From positions 5,687,001-5,751,000 of the forward strand of contig CATNEN010000038.1 in assembly GCA_950097015.1 (NCBI GenBank): DNA of 64,000 nucleotides. The letters run 5' to 3'. Of this stretch, positions 10,873 through 20,836 are shown one piece after another. Made by a program: the position numbers and the translations under genes. The notes beneath the pieces are model-generated. The model was not told the origin of the DNA and made no database searches. It saw nothing but the letters and a program-made list of their open reading frames with translations. Numbering within the stretch: the first letter of the stretch is position 1; each line of letters begins with the position of its first letter. Source of the DNA: Macrostomum hystrix. Taxonomy: Eukaryota; Platyhelminthes; Macrostomidae.

Positions 10873-12561
10873 ATGACACGAGAGAAAATCATTTTCCTTT
10901 TCGCCTGCATACTTTTGGGCTGCACGTTTTGCACCTGCTTCCCAGACGGCAGATTCATAAAACTGCTGCCGGAATCCCAGCCGCCCTCCACTCCGCTGTC
11001 CGACCCCAGCCACTGGATGACGATAGCCAAGCAGGACCTCAAGACTGCAACCGACGTTTTCCGACAGACCAAGGAGAAGCGAGCGAAGAACGCCATTCTC
11101 TTCCTCGGAGACGGAATGGGGGTGCCATCCGTCACCACGGGACGCATTCTCAAAGGCCAGCTCGCGGGAAACAGCGGCGAGGAAGCCACCCTGGAGTTCG
11201 AGAAGTTCCCACACACTGGCCTGTCGAAAACCTACAACACGGACATGCAGACACCGGACAGCGCCGGGACAGCCACTGCCTTTCTGTGCGGCGTGAAGGC
11301 GAGGTCCGGCACAATGGGCGTGAACGAGCTCGTTCTCACTCGAAACTGCACCTCCCAGCTGAAGGATCACTATGTGCTGTCGTTCTTGAACGAAGCGCAG
11401 CAGCTCGGGAAGTCGGTCGGAATCGTCACCACCACAAGAATCACACACGCCACACCTGGAGCTGCATACTCGCACACATCCTGGCGAGAATGGGAAGACG
11501 ACACTGCGAGGAACAGCGACGTGAAGGACGAGTCAGTTCGACACATGTGCCCAGACATTGCTGAGCAGTTGGTTGAGTACGCCATCAACTACACCGTGAT
11601 CTTCGGAGGTGGTCGAAGAAAGTTTTTTCCCAGCAATGTGTCCACAGTCGATCCCGTCACTGGAAAGGATGTGTTTGGTAGCAGGAGCGACTTTGTGAAC
11701 CTGGTGGAGAGGTGGAAGCAGCGACAGGCGGGATTCGGGCGTCAAGCCATGTACCTGGAGACTCGCCAGCAACTGCTGGATGCCGCTGAAAGCCCCAACG
11801 CTGTCTACCTTGGACTGCTTGCGACTGATCACCTTCGATACGACTTGGACAATCAGGAGGACCAGAAGGAGCCAACGCTGGAAGAAATGACTCGGAAAGC
11901 CATCAACATTTTGAAGCAGAACCCGAACGGATTCGCTCTTCTGGTCGAAGGCGGACGCATCGATCACGGGCATCATGAGAACTTGGCAAAGAAGTCCATG
12001 CACGACCTGGTGGCATTCGACAAGGCGATCAAGACGGCAGGTGAACTGACGAGCTCCGATGAGACTCTTTCCGTTGTGACTGCTGATCACAGTCACGTGT
12101 TTTCTATCGGAGGCTGGAGTCGCAGGGGTCAGCCAGTGTTCGGAAAAGTCAAGTTCTCATATTACAACAGATTTAACAGCAAAGGCGAAGCTTTGGGCTA
12201 CGACGATCTTCCCTACACTTCCCTCTTCTACGGCGACGGCCCTTCGGCGCCCGTGAACAGTCCGCGGGCCAACATCACGGATGTGGACACGGAGGCAGCT
12301 GACTATAAGCAGCAAGCGATCGTCAGGTTCCCAATTGAGTCGCACGGAGCTGAGGACGTGCCAATCTATGCCAAGGGCCCAGGATCTCACCTGTTCCATG
12401 CTACTCACGAGCAGTCCTACATTGCACACGTCATCAAGTACTCAATATGTGCGGGCACTTATGCTGCTGAGAACTACTGCCTGACCAGCTCAGCGAGCAC
12501 CATTTGGCCCTCCGCTCTCGCCTTGATGATTTCCTTGCTATCGAAGTCCCTGATGGGATAA
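10873..12561 (+). CDS. Alkaline phosphatase, GPI-anchored type, copy 1 (intronless)
   Basis: The 562-residue ORF begins at the first ATG and is followed at once by a signal peptide (IIFLFACILLGCTFC). It hydrolyses phosphate monoesters at alkaline pH on the outer cell surface. Visible family features: FLGDGMG with metal ligand Asp80, the catalytic phosphoserine in TPDSAGTAT (Ser130), EGGRIDHGHH with zinc ligands, TADHSH, and ESHGAEDVPIYAKGPGSH near the C terminus. After Cys-Leu-Thr the last 25 residues are hydrophobic, as for a GPI-anchor signal. The length is normal for the family and there are no introns, although the neighbouring genes have many. A second copy lies at 19142-20836 in the same orientation and is about 99% identical over the central 1.1 kb. 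Confidence 0.95.
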   Translation: MTREKIIFLFACILLGCTFCTCFPDGRFIKLLPESQPPSTPLSDPSHWMTIAKQDLKTATDVFRQTKEKRAKNAILFLGDGMGVPSVTTGRILKGQLAGNSGEEATLEFEKFPHTGLSKTYNTDMQTPDSAGTATAFLCGVKARSGTMGVNELVLTRNCTSQLKDHYVLSFLNEAQQLGKSVGIVTTTRITHATPGAAYSHTSWREWEDDTARNSDVKDESVRHMCPDIAEQLVEYAINYTVIFGGGRRKFFPSNVSTVDPVTGKDVFGSRSDFVNLVERWKQRQAGFGRQAMYLETRQQLLDAAESPNAVYLGLLATDHLRYDLDNQEDQKEPTLEEMTRKAINILKQNPNGFALLVEGGRIDHGHHENLAKKSMHDLVAFDKAIKTAGELTSSDETLSVVTADHSHVFSIGGWSRRGQPVFGKVKFSYYNRFNSKGEALGYDDLPYTSLFYGDGPSAPVNSPRANITDVDTEAADYKQQAIVRFPIESHGAEDVPIYAKGPGSHLFHATHEQSYIAHVIKYSICAGTYAAENYCLTSSASTIWPSALALMISLLSKSLMG

Positions 12562-12843
12562 AGCTTCTTGTGCAAAGATTTGCTATCCCATGGAAATTCC
12601 TTCAGTTCTGCAGTTGCTGTTTAGGCCACGACTTAATCGGTTCGATAATTCCTAACTTGGTTCCTAATTTTCTAGAAGTCGAAATAATTTTTCCTTTGGA
12701 CTGGAAGTTTCTGAAGAGGATCCTTTATTATTAGCACTTCATTAGCATTGCTCTCTAGAAACTTTTCTCAAGAAAAACGATTGAATTTATTGGTTAGATA
12801 CGCTTAGATATGTGAAATGAATACAAGTCACATTCAGTTTGCC

Positions 12844-12849
12844 AATAAA
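12844..12849 (+). terminator. Candidate polyadenylation signal of alkaline phosphatase copy 1
   Basis: AATAAA about 285 nt after the stop codon, the first canonical hexamer downstream. Assigned by position only. Confidence 0.4.
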
Positions 12850-13335
12850 ATTTGAGGCGATTTCAATCCGGCCTTGTCCCAATAGAAAGTTCGTTGTTAA
12901 GTATTTGTGTTTTGTTTGCATCGTCTCACTGTTTGTTGCAATCCAAACTCTCATGCACACACGCACACAGCAGACACGAAGATACATGCAGAGGAAAAAC
13001 CATTAGGAAGGATTTATTTGCAGGTTTTTTCCACGAAAAGGTCTGGTGGTATGAAATTACGCATTCGATTAACTGCTGCGCGAAATTTAGACAACTGTGA
13101 GACAACCCACAGCAGACGACCATATACTCGTATAATTATACAGTTAAAGGTGAAATTGAAGGTGAAAGGTGAAAAGGTAAAGGTGAGATTCAAAATACAG
13201 CTTTGACCTGTCTTTTGTTTAATTTAGTAGCGCTGCAATATATGACACTTGAAGGAGTGCATGAAACGTCTTTCTTTTGAGTTGACGCTTAATAATTAGT
13301 TACAAGCGCCGGTTTAGTGGGCAATATAAAATAAA
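12850..13335. other. Intergenic, nothing recognised
   Basis: AT-rich, with a short purine-rich tract of ggtgaaa-type words at about 13149-13190. No gene or element edge is visible. Confidence 0.4.
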
Positions 13336-13340
13336 TCTGA

Positions 13341-15425
13341 CTAGAAGCGAGTCGGTGGTTCTTTTGGATGCTTTTGTATTCTGTATTGAGCTGTGAGATT
13401 TGATTTCACCTTGTCGGTCAACCACAGCTCCTGAGGTACATGCGGCTGCTTTGGTTGCTTCTCGAATTGCTTATCCAAATTGAGATGGATGGAGTCAGGA
13501 TCTTTTTCATTGATGACGACACGTGGAAGCATCGGATTCTCGCCGGTGAGCCCTGTGAATGGGCTGATACCGTCGTCGTCCGGAGCGACGTGCATAGCAA
13601 GGAGGGCCAGCGGAAGGTTGTCAAGCCAGGAAGGTCCTCGCGCTCTGAGCATCGTCTTGAGGGTCTTATGAGCGCGTTCGATCTTCCCATTGCACCGTGG
13701 TGGTACGCTGGAAACCCACGATAGATGACAGCATTTGGAAGAGCGATGACGTTAAGAGGCTCTCTAAAGTGAGAAATCCAGGTGAAAATAAAAGCTGCTC
13801 CTACGCTCTGTGCTGTAATGGTCTCGAGAGGCGCTGCCTCCAGCCAGCTCGTGTTGCGGTCGATCATCGTGAGGAGGTTCCGGGGTGCTAGACCGCACTG
13901 GGTGTCATGCTTTCCCTCGGGGACTGGCAGGGGGCCTACGATGCCGATGTTGACCGTCTCGAACCTGCTTGATGGGAGGTAAAACGCAGCGCTGCCACCC
14001 GTCCTATTGCGGGCCACCTTAGTGTGCTGTCAAGCCTCGCATGTCCTCGCATCTCGCATGGATAAAACTTGGACCTTCGAGTGCATGCCGGGCTAGTAGA
14101 AGCGGCTGATGAGAAGATTGGCTGTCTCGCGGAATCCGTAGTGGCCAAGATCATGGAAGTGCTTCAGCAAGGATTCGCGCAAAGAAGTGGGGACGATCAA
14201 GCGAGGGATACGCGACGGTCGTCTCCAAGCGAAAAGAAGCGGTGGTGGTCAGATTCAGACAGTTTTCTGCTGCCTGCTGATCGGCGATTGCTAAGAGATC
14301 CGTTGGCGTTGCGTCCTGCTTGGTGATTGCGACTGGGGTCGATTCCTCGATGTCGACGTCGTCCAAGCCATGGATGTACTGGAAATCAGTAACGTATTCG
14401 AACAGGATACTCAAGTAGCGCTGGTTGCGGTCGGAGTTGCCGCGAGAGTTGCGTCGGAAGGCCTGATCGAGAGGTTTGTGATCCGCGAAGACCGTGAAAT
14501 GTCTGCCCGCGGTCATGTTCCGCAATTGAAGCACGGCAAGGTAGACGTAGGTAGAACTTGCCGAACAGGGTGGTCTGTTCTTCGATCGTCTGATGCTGGG
14601 CCGCTCCGACACTAGTAGCAGAGGCATCCGTGACGCGCTGGTAAACCGAGTGGGTTGAATCCGGATGACATAGAAGGAGTCATTCGGCCAATTATTGCTT
14701 AAAGTCATCGATGGCGGTCGGATGGGTGTCTCTCAATCGTGGAGACAGTAGTGATGCGGTGAGCAGATCCTGCAATTGGGCAGCAGTGGATGCGAAGCCT
14801 GGAATGAAGCACCGGTAGAAACCAATCACGCCGAAAAAAACGTCTCAAAGTGACGGCGTCATGAGGAAGCGACCAGTTCTGGATGGTCTCGACACTCGAC
14901 TCTAGAAGTCGGATACCGTCTGCGGGACGTGATGGCCGAGGAAGGTGACCTCGCTCTTCATGAATACGCACTTGCTTGTTGGACCTTCAGCCCATGATGC
15001 GCGATGCGTGTCAGCACAGCTTTCAGGCGTTGGAGATGTTCTTCCTCGGACTTGGAGTAGACGAGCAGATCGTCAAGGTAGGCGATGACACACGGCAGGC
15101 CACGTAGCACTGAGTCGATAAAGCGTTAGAAGGTCTGCGCAGTCTCTGCGCATCCTGGACTACTCGAAGAGGCCAAACTGAGTAATGGTGGCAAGTCTTA
15201 GCAATGTCCTCTTCAGCAATTGGGATCTGATGGTTGCGCTGAGCAGGTCGAGCTTGCTGAACACAGTCGTACAGTGGAGATAGCGAATGAAACTCCGAGA
15301 TGCGTCTGACCGGGGTGGGGCTTGCCGTATGTACTTTTAGGAACCATATGAGGTGGCGAAACCTGTATGGAACCGTTTGGCACAAAACCTCGCTGAACAG
15401 GCGGGAGATGCACTAGGATGGTCAA
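13341..15425 (-). pseudogene. Decayed Ty3/Gypsy retrotransposon pol fragment
   Basis: Minus-strand blocks appear in pol order. Reverse-transcriptase-like pieces lie at 15425-14720, an RNase H block with FADHKPLDQAF near 14500, and an integrase region with LLTMIDRNTSWLEAAPLE near 13860 plus a C-terminal piece at 13652-13341. The blocks are in different frames with stops between them, so it is not functional. No LTRs were found at either side. It is unrelated in sequence to the intact Gypsy element at 41.2-45.7 kb, being a different lineage by its integrase and RNase H residues. It lies between the two alkaline phosphatase genes. Confidence 0.8.
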
Positions 15426-15539
15426 AATTAATGAGCGTATGGTGCTTGCTACAGGATTATAAAAAACTGGATTTATTGTTTCCCAATACGAGTATAGGCT
15501 ACTGCTGTCTGTAATGTCATATTACAGGATTTGGTGTTT

Positions 15540-16060
15540 CTTAGGGTCTCCTAAGTGGAGAGTGGAGAGTTGGCAGCCGGTTTGAAAATGGGGCGAAGAG
15601 GTGGCGGAGAGAGGGTGCCGCGAGTCAACGGCTATTGGGGGTCTGAGAATAACTGATTAAAATGGGCGGGAAAACAGAAATTTAACTACGCTTTTGTATT
15701 TCAAGATTGGGGATAAAACTTATATTTCTTATATTATCTCAGCGAAATTGCACAAAGGACAGAGAAAATGGCGCCAATCAGGAGGGATCGGATCTTACTA
15801 ATGAAAAACTGAGCGGGCGGAGAGGAGGCGGGCTGTTAAATTTTCTTTATTTAATTTCGCACGTCTGAGCGGGCAGAGAGAGGTGATCTACTACTAAGGA
15901 GGGGTCAGTTTGATTTCATAAGTAGCGTACACTCTTTTGGCGGAGGCGAGCAGGCTTCAAATCTTAATTTATTGAAATTCGCACCTCTGACTGGGCGGAA
16001 AGTGGAATGTGTTTACAAATAGGGCTGGCCTGGAGAATGAATGAGTCCTCAAATTAATGC
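15540..16060. repeat. Degenerate repeated GC/purine-rich modules
   Basis: Variants of ctgagcgggcggagagg occur about four times (15808, 15867, 15940, 15990), usually preceded by tttaatttcgcac. The spacing is irregular. This may be decayed satellite or transposon sequence. Confidence 0.4.
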
Positions 16061-16082
16061 GTTGAGTTCACCTGATTTAAAG

Positions 16083-16134
16083 GCTAGGGTTAGGGCTAGG
16101 GTTAGGGCTAGGGTTACGGTTAGGGTTAGGGTTA
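16083..16134 (+). repeat. Interstitial telomere-like tract
   Basis: About eight units of TTAGGG and its variant CTAGGG in tandem. TTAGGG is the telomere repeat of most non-arthropod animals. A 50-bp internal tract points to a double-strand-break repair scar or an old insertion, not to a chromosome end. Confidence 0.7.
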
Positions 16135-16515
16135 AGTTGAGTTCTCTCACGGCCGATTGAATTCAGCAAATAAAGAATCTTTCGATTGGAGTTATATTCC
16201 ACCAACTCGTAATAATTTATACTAATATGAATATTTTTCACTTCGCTAGTGACCTGCGGATTTCTCCGACTTTTTACTACGACTTTTTACTACGTACATT
16301 TCACGACAAAATTCTCTGATATACGCCGACCTAGTCCGGCAAATGTTAGAGAAATGTTCATTTTTTGACGGAGAATGTCGTTGAAAATCTGATAATTTTT
16401 TTCAACGGGTAGTTCATATAGGCTTTTTATTTCTTCTTTATGCCACCTTACTCTGTTTTAGCAAAAGCAAAAGATTGTTATACAGCGTGGCCAACAGCGT
16501 CCTTAGAATTAGCAG

Positions 16516-16615
16516 TTTAAGTACTCGTAGCTCTAAAGAGCACTGACGACTTAAATGTCGGGGTTCGATTCCTGACTAAACTGGAACAATTTTCGTCCTT
16601 TAGCAACACACTTGC
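16516..16615 (+). repeat. SINE family A, 5' fragment
   Basis: Carries the B-box-like ggggttcgattcctgact and then actggaacaa and cgtcctttagcaa, in the order seen at 23640-23690. The A-box region is worn and the 3' body is missing. Confidence 0.6.
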
Positions 16616-16647
16616 TACAACGAGCAAAACGAGCAAAATACCTGGAA

Positions 16648-17160
16648 TTTCTTATTAAACACAAGGTGGGTTGTGCCCTATAATCGAGAGCTGTTGCTGA
16701 TGTTCAACTGCCACCTGAACGTTGAAGTTTGCGCGACGGTACGAGCCGTGAAGTACGAGTACATTATTAAATACCTACTGAAGAATGGCGACATGGCCAC
16801 CTTCAAAGTTGACGCTGCGAAGGATTCAGCGAAAGCCCAGACGCCTGCAGCTGCAGCTGAAAGTCAGCCGACAGCTTGTAACAAGCAGCGGCGCACTGCA
16901 GATGAGAAGGCTGCCCAAAGAGCCACGAGACGAAATCGAAGAATATTTGTCTGGTCGCTACATCGGGTCCAGCCAGGAGTGAGGTTGTGAAATCTTTGAG
17001 GCATAAACCTATGAGGGAGTTACATACATAGGGACCGTGTTGTTGAGTATTCCTTGCCATCAAAATGGAGACGAGCAGAAAACAAATCGGACTCAAACTT
17101 TTCTGCATGAATTGGCTGTTTCCCGTCCCGAGTATTTAGTAGTCCCTGTCGCAACTATAC
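16648..17160 (+). pseudogene. Helitron Rep/helicase fragment (frameshifted)
   Basis: The frame RWVVPYNRELLLMFNCHLN followed by VEVCATVRAVKY is the typical Helitron-like N-terminal (Rep) block of rolling-circle transposons. A second conserved block, DEIEEYLSGRYIGSSQE, follows in another frame, and a third weak block reaches about 17100. Frameshifts and stops separate them, so this is a dead fragment. No 5'-TC or 3'-CTRR hairpin end could be placed. A published family name cannot be given from sequence alone. Confidence 0.75.
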
Positions 17161-17690
17161 TCAATCAGTAAAATTGAAGAGCACTTATCCGGCCTAGATA
17201 AGCCTGCTAAAGAGAGCTTCGATCGATAGAGACTCAAGTACAGTTGTAGCAAAATGGAACTGAAATCGACAGCTCAAAACGGCATTACCGTCGGCATACA
17301 GGCGGATCCTAATCAAAGCGCATATTTGCATTCATTGGCCCCTTCCAGATAACGTTTGATGAGAGGGATGCTGCTTAACACAGTTAAGTCATAAATCGAG
17401 TATTACGTATTGCGTACATAAAGATAAGTAGAAGGAGATTGCAGCCCTTAAGCTTAGCGTTTTCTGTTTGCTTAAGCCGCGTTGAACTAACAGACCAACT
17501 GACCCCACTTAGTGAATAAAAGTAACATATTTTCATAGATTGACTAAACCGCCAACAACTAGCAGCTAACTGAAGCTGCAGAAAACTTCTAGAACATTTC
17601 GAAAAGGCTTAGCATAGCGTTTTAAATGTTTACAGTTTATAGATGAAAATTCAACGATTGGCAGACAAGTGGCAAATATCTTTGACTTGA
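17161..17690. other. Intergenic, nothing recognised
   Basis: No coding similarity or repeat structure seen between the Helitron fragment and the LINE fragment. Confidence 0.35.
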
Positions 17691-17691
17691 C

Positions 17692-18872
17692 TTAACTTGA
17701 CTTAGCTGTAGGGTGGTCCGAAGACAGAGCGAGGCGGGAGTCGTCCCTACGGTCCCCATGCATGCAGATTTCCCAGTCATTAATCTGGCGATTGATGACA
17801 GTGGTTGGCATGGGGACTGCCGGCCCCATGTAAGAGCTGCTGCCTCCTTGTTTGGCAAGGCTGTCAGCGAGCTCGTTTCCACGGAAGCTCATGTGACCGG
17901 GGATCCAGGTAAGCCTGATGGTGTTTTCACCAGCCAGGAGTTTGAGTTGCCGGACACAGTCGGAGACTCCCATACAGTTCTGCGGCGCAGGAGCTGATGG
18001 CAAGGATGTCGTTCTGGAAAACGCTAGAGAGTCTACTAGTGGCTTGAGAGTACGTAGATCTTACTTACTTAATTGCAGGGGGGCCTGGGGCACTTGACGC
18101 ACAAGCGCAGGAACGGCATGCCCCCAGGCCGGCGAACTAGGCGGGAGTCGCCCATCGCGCCATCTAGACCCCTGAACACAGGCACCTCATACACAGCCGC
18201 AAGCCAAGCGGGGAAGGGGGCGGCAGCCGGAGTGCCTCTCACCCCAGGCCCGCACACGCACAGAGCTGACCAAACAAGGGGAGGACTTACATGCCTGAAG
18301 GGTAGGGACGAGAGGACCAAGCCACGCGCGCAGACGGCTGGTGAAACCTCGCCGCTCAGAGCACGCATGGCTGGTGCACACCCGCCCCACCCCCCATACA
18401 ACGCCTCACACCCGGCCCAACGCACAAACACAAACACAAACAAGCAGGCATGCAGAAGGCAGGAGCGAAGCTATTATTTCAAGCTTTGATTGCACGAAAT
18501 ATGGTGCACCTCCGCCGGTCGCTACTGTCCAAACCCCCCCAACAAGTCCCGAAATTAATCGTGACTTGAAGGGTGAATCGAACTAGCGTCCTTTGGAGTG
18601 CGAGGCAGCGACGTTAGCCGCTGACCCACTCGCCCCCCAGTACGTAGATCAGAAGATCGATAATGCAGATGCTGACACCAAAGCCAGTAAGGCGCGCAGT
18701 AGACGCCGCTTCTTTCCGAATATGGATGTGGATATAAATATGGATCCAAAGGCAGCAGGTCGAGGAAGGCATTGAAGCCGTGAAAAGGCGCACAGAGAGG
18801 GGCGTTCAGTACCATGCGGCAAGCTCGCGCCTGCACCCTCTTTATTGCCTCAAGGCAGGTCTCGACTTGCAA
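17692..18872 (-). pseudogene. Non-LTR retrotransposon (LINE) 3' fragment, split by a SINE
   Basis: On the minus strand, the piece near 18850-18740 reads LEAIKRVQARACRMVLNAP and then LLPLD, the connector that follows the reverse transcriptase in Jockey/CR1/I-type LINEs. The piece at 18003-17692 reads IRLTWIPGHMSFRGNELAD, the RNase H domain of such elements. Between them lies a 578-bp SINE (18061-18638) flanked by a 12-bp duplication, so the two pieces were contiguous before that insertion. The reverse transcriptase itself is absent, so the copy is 5'-truncated and dead. The clade assignment is tentative; an RNase H domain favours the I or Jockey groups. Confidence 0.7.
18061..18638 (-). mobile_element. 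SINE family C, full insertion with 12-bp target duplication
   Basis: AGTACGTAGATC occurs at 18049-18060 and again at 18639-18650, exactly bracketing the 578-bp insert. Read on the minus strand, the insert starts with a tRNA-like head (gggtcagcggctaacg, then gctagttcgattcaccc as B box) and ends in a short taag-type tail (the + strand shows ttacttacttaa at 18061). The GC-rich centre has no real gene. The tRNA head, terminal tail and duplication are the hallmarks of a LINE-mobilised SINE. It shares no obvious body with families A and B. Confidence 0.8.
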
Positions 18873-19035
18873 GTGCTAAGCTTGATACTTTACGTACCTG
18901 GCTGACCGACTGGTCGCCTGACTAATACCCATTTGATGCAACCTCCAAATTATAGCAATATTAGCGAGTTGCAGAAAATACAGGCATTGGCCGTTCCCCC
19001 CTCATTTTATCAGCCCTCCACTGCGCCTCCAACAT
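18873..19035. other. Upstream region of alkaline phosphatase copy 2
   Basis: No repeat was recognised. It leads into the TATA-like box at 19036. Confidence 0.3.
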
Positions 19036-19042
19036 TATAAAT
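19036..19042 (+). promoter_or_regulatory. Candidate TATA box of alkaline phosphatase copy 2
   Basis: TATAAAT lies 106 nt upstream of the ATG, which leaves room for a short leader. Supported by position and sequence only. Confidence 0.35.
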
Positions 19043-19141
19043 GCGAGCCAACAGAATTTAGGCTCCGACAGCGCTGCATGAACAACTGTATAAGGAGCAG
19101 AAGAACGAAAGACTCGATAAGACGACATTGTTAAGAGGCTA

Positions 19142-20836
19142 ATGATGCGTGACAAAGTAACAGCACTCCTTTATTTAGTTTGCCTTCTTGGCGGATGCTT
19201 ACTCGCCTACGGCTTTCCTGACGATGCAATCAAAAAGCGTTCTTCAAGGCAGCAGCCGGCGCTGCAACCGAGCTCCGACCCCAGCCACTGGATGACGATA
19301 GCCAAGCAGGACCTCAAGACTGCAACCGACGTTTTCCGACAGACCAAGGAGAAGCGAGCGAAGAACGCCATTCTCTTCCTCGGAGACGGAATGGGGGTGC
19401 CATCCGTCACCACGGGACGCATTCTAAAAGGCCAGCTCGCGGGAAACAGCGGCGAGGAAGCCACCCTGGAGTTCGAGAAGTTCTCACACACTGGCCTGTC
19501 GAAAACCTACAACACGGACATGCAGACACCGGACAGCGCCGCGACAGCCACCGCCTTTCTGTGCGGCGTGAAGGCGAGGTCCGGCACAATGGGCGTGAAC
19601 GAGCTCGTTCTCACTCGAAACTGCACCTCCCAGCTGAAGGATCACTATGTGCTGTCGTTCTTGAACGAAGCGCAGCAGCTCGGGAAGTCGGTCGGAATCG
19701 TCACCACCACAAGAATCACGCACGCCACACCTGGAGCTGCATACTCGCACACATCCTGGCGAGACTGGGAGGACGACACTGCGAGGAACAGAGAAGTGAA
19801 GGACGAGTCAGTTCGTCACATGTGCCCAGACATTGCTGAGCAGTTGGTTGAGTACGCCATCAACTACACCGTGATCTTCGGAGGTGGTCGAAGAAAGTTT
19901 TTTCCCAGCAATGTGTCCACAGTCGATCCCGTCACTGGAAAGGAGGTGTTTGGTAGCAGGAGCGACTTTGTGAACCTGGTGGAGAGGTGGAAGCAGCGAC
20001 AGGCGGGATTCGGGCGTCAAGCCATGTACCTGGAGACTCGCCAGCAACTGCTGGATGCCGCTGAAAGCCCCAACGCTGTCTACCTTGGACTGCTTGCGAC
20101 TGATCACCTTCGATACGACTTGGACAATCAGGAGGACCAGAAGGAGCCAACGCTGGAAGAAATGACTCGGAAAGCCATCAACATTTTGAAGCAGAACCCG
20201 AACGGATTCGCTCTTCTGGTCGAAGGCGGACGCATCGATCACGCCCATCATAAGAACTTGGCAAAGAAGTCCATGCACGACCTGGTGGCATTCGACAAGG
20301 CGATCAAGACGGCAGGTGAACTGACGAGCTCCGATGAGACTCTTTCCGTTGTGACTGCTGATCACAGTCACGTGTTTTCTATCGGAGGCTGGGGTCGCAG
20401 AGGTCAGCCAGTGTTCGGCAAGGTAAAAAGCTCTTATAAAAACGTCTATAACAGCAAAGGGGAGGCCCTGGCGGAAGACGGTCTGCCCTACACATCGCTG
20501 TACTACGGCGACGGACCTTCGGCAGTGTTTGGTCCAAGAGCGAACATCACGGATGTTGACACTGAAGCAAAAGATTACAGGCCTCAGGCCTTAGTAAAGT
20601 TTAGTTCTGAGTCGCACGGAGCTGAGGACGTGCCAATCTATGCCAAGGGCCCAGGATCTCACCTGTTCCACGCAACCCACGAGCAGTCGTACATTGCACA
20701 CGTCATCAGGCACTCGCTGTGCATCGGATCATATTCCGCTGAGAACTACTGCCTGCCGAGCTCTTCTAGTTCGACTTCGCCCTCAATAGCCAGCCTAGTG
20801 TTGCTGCTGCTTATCAAGATGCTACTGCTAAACTGA
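19142..20836 (+). CDS. Alkaline phosphatase, GPI-anchored type, copy 2 (intronless)
   Basis: This 564-residue ORF starts at the first of two adjacent ATGs; the second would cost one residue. The signal peptide is TALLYLVCLLGGCLLAYG. The catalytic set matches copy 1: FLGDGMG, phosphoserine in TPDSAATAT (Ser132), EGGRIDHAHH, TADHSH, ESHGAEDVPIYAKGPGSH. The Gly-to-Ala changes after DSA and in the HxHH motif are tolerated in this family. The C terminus is a Ser-rich linker plus a hydrophobic GPI signal. From 19274 to about 20392 it differs from copy 1 at only some 14 positions. The signal peptide, a 73-codon block at about 20393-20608, and the C terminus are clearly diverged. That mosaic suggests gene conversion between functional paralogs. 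Confidence 0.95.
   Translation: MMRDKVTALLYLVCLLGGCLLAYGFPDDAIKKRSSRQQPALQPSSDPSHWMTIAKQDLKTATDVFRQTKEKRAKNAILFLGDGMGVPSVTTGRILKGQLAGNSGEEATLEFEKFSHTGLSKTYNTDMQTPDSAATATAFLCGVKARSGTMGVNELVLTRNCTSQLKDHYVLSFLNEAQQLGKSVGIVTTTRITHATPGAAYSHTSWRDWEDDTARNREVKDESVRHMCPDIAEQLVEYAINYTVIFGGGRRKFFPSNVSTVDPVTGKEVFGSRSDFVNLVERWKQRQAGFGRQAMYLETRQQLLDAAESPNAVYLGLLATDHLRYDLDNQEDQKEPTLEEMTRKAINILKQNPNGFALLVEGGRIDHAHHKNLAKKSMHDLVAFDKAIKTAGELTSSDETLSVVTADHSHVFSIGGWGRRGQPVFGKVKSSYKNVYNSKGEALAEDGLPYTSLYYGDGPSAVFGPRANITDVDTEAKDYRPQALVKFSSESHGAEDVPIYAKGPGSHLFHATHEQSYIAHVIRHSLCIGSYSAENYCLPSSSSSTSPSIASLVLLLLIKMLLLN

Noticed and set aside
13341-15425. A functional second Gypsy element
   Set aside because: Domains are in different frames with stops, and no LTRs flank it.
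18069-18489. 138- and 124-codon ORFs in the GC-rich block
   Set aside because: They lie inside SINE C; the frames are open only because of high GC and low stop density.
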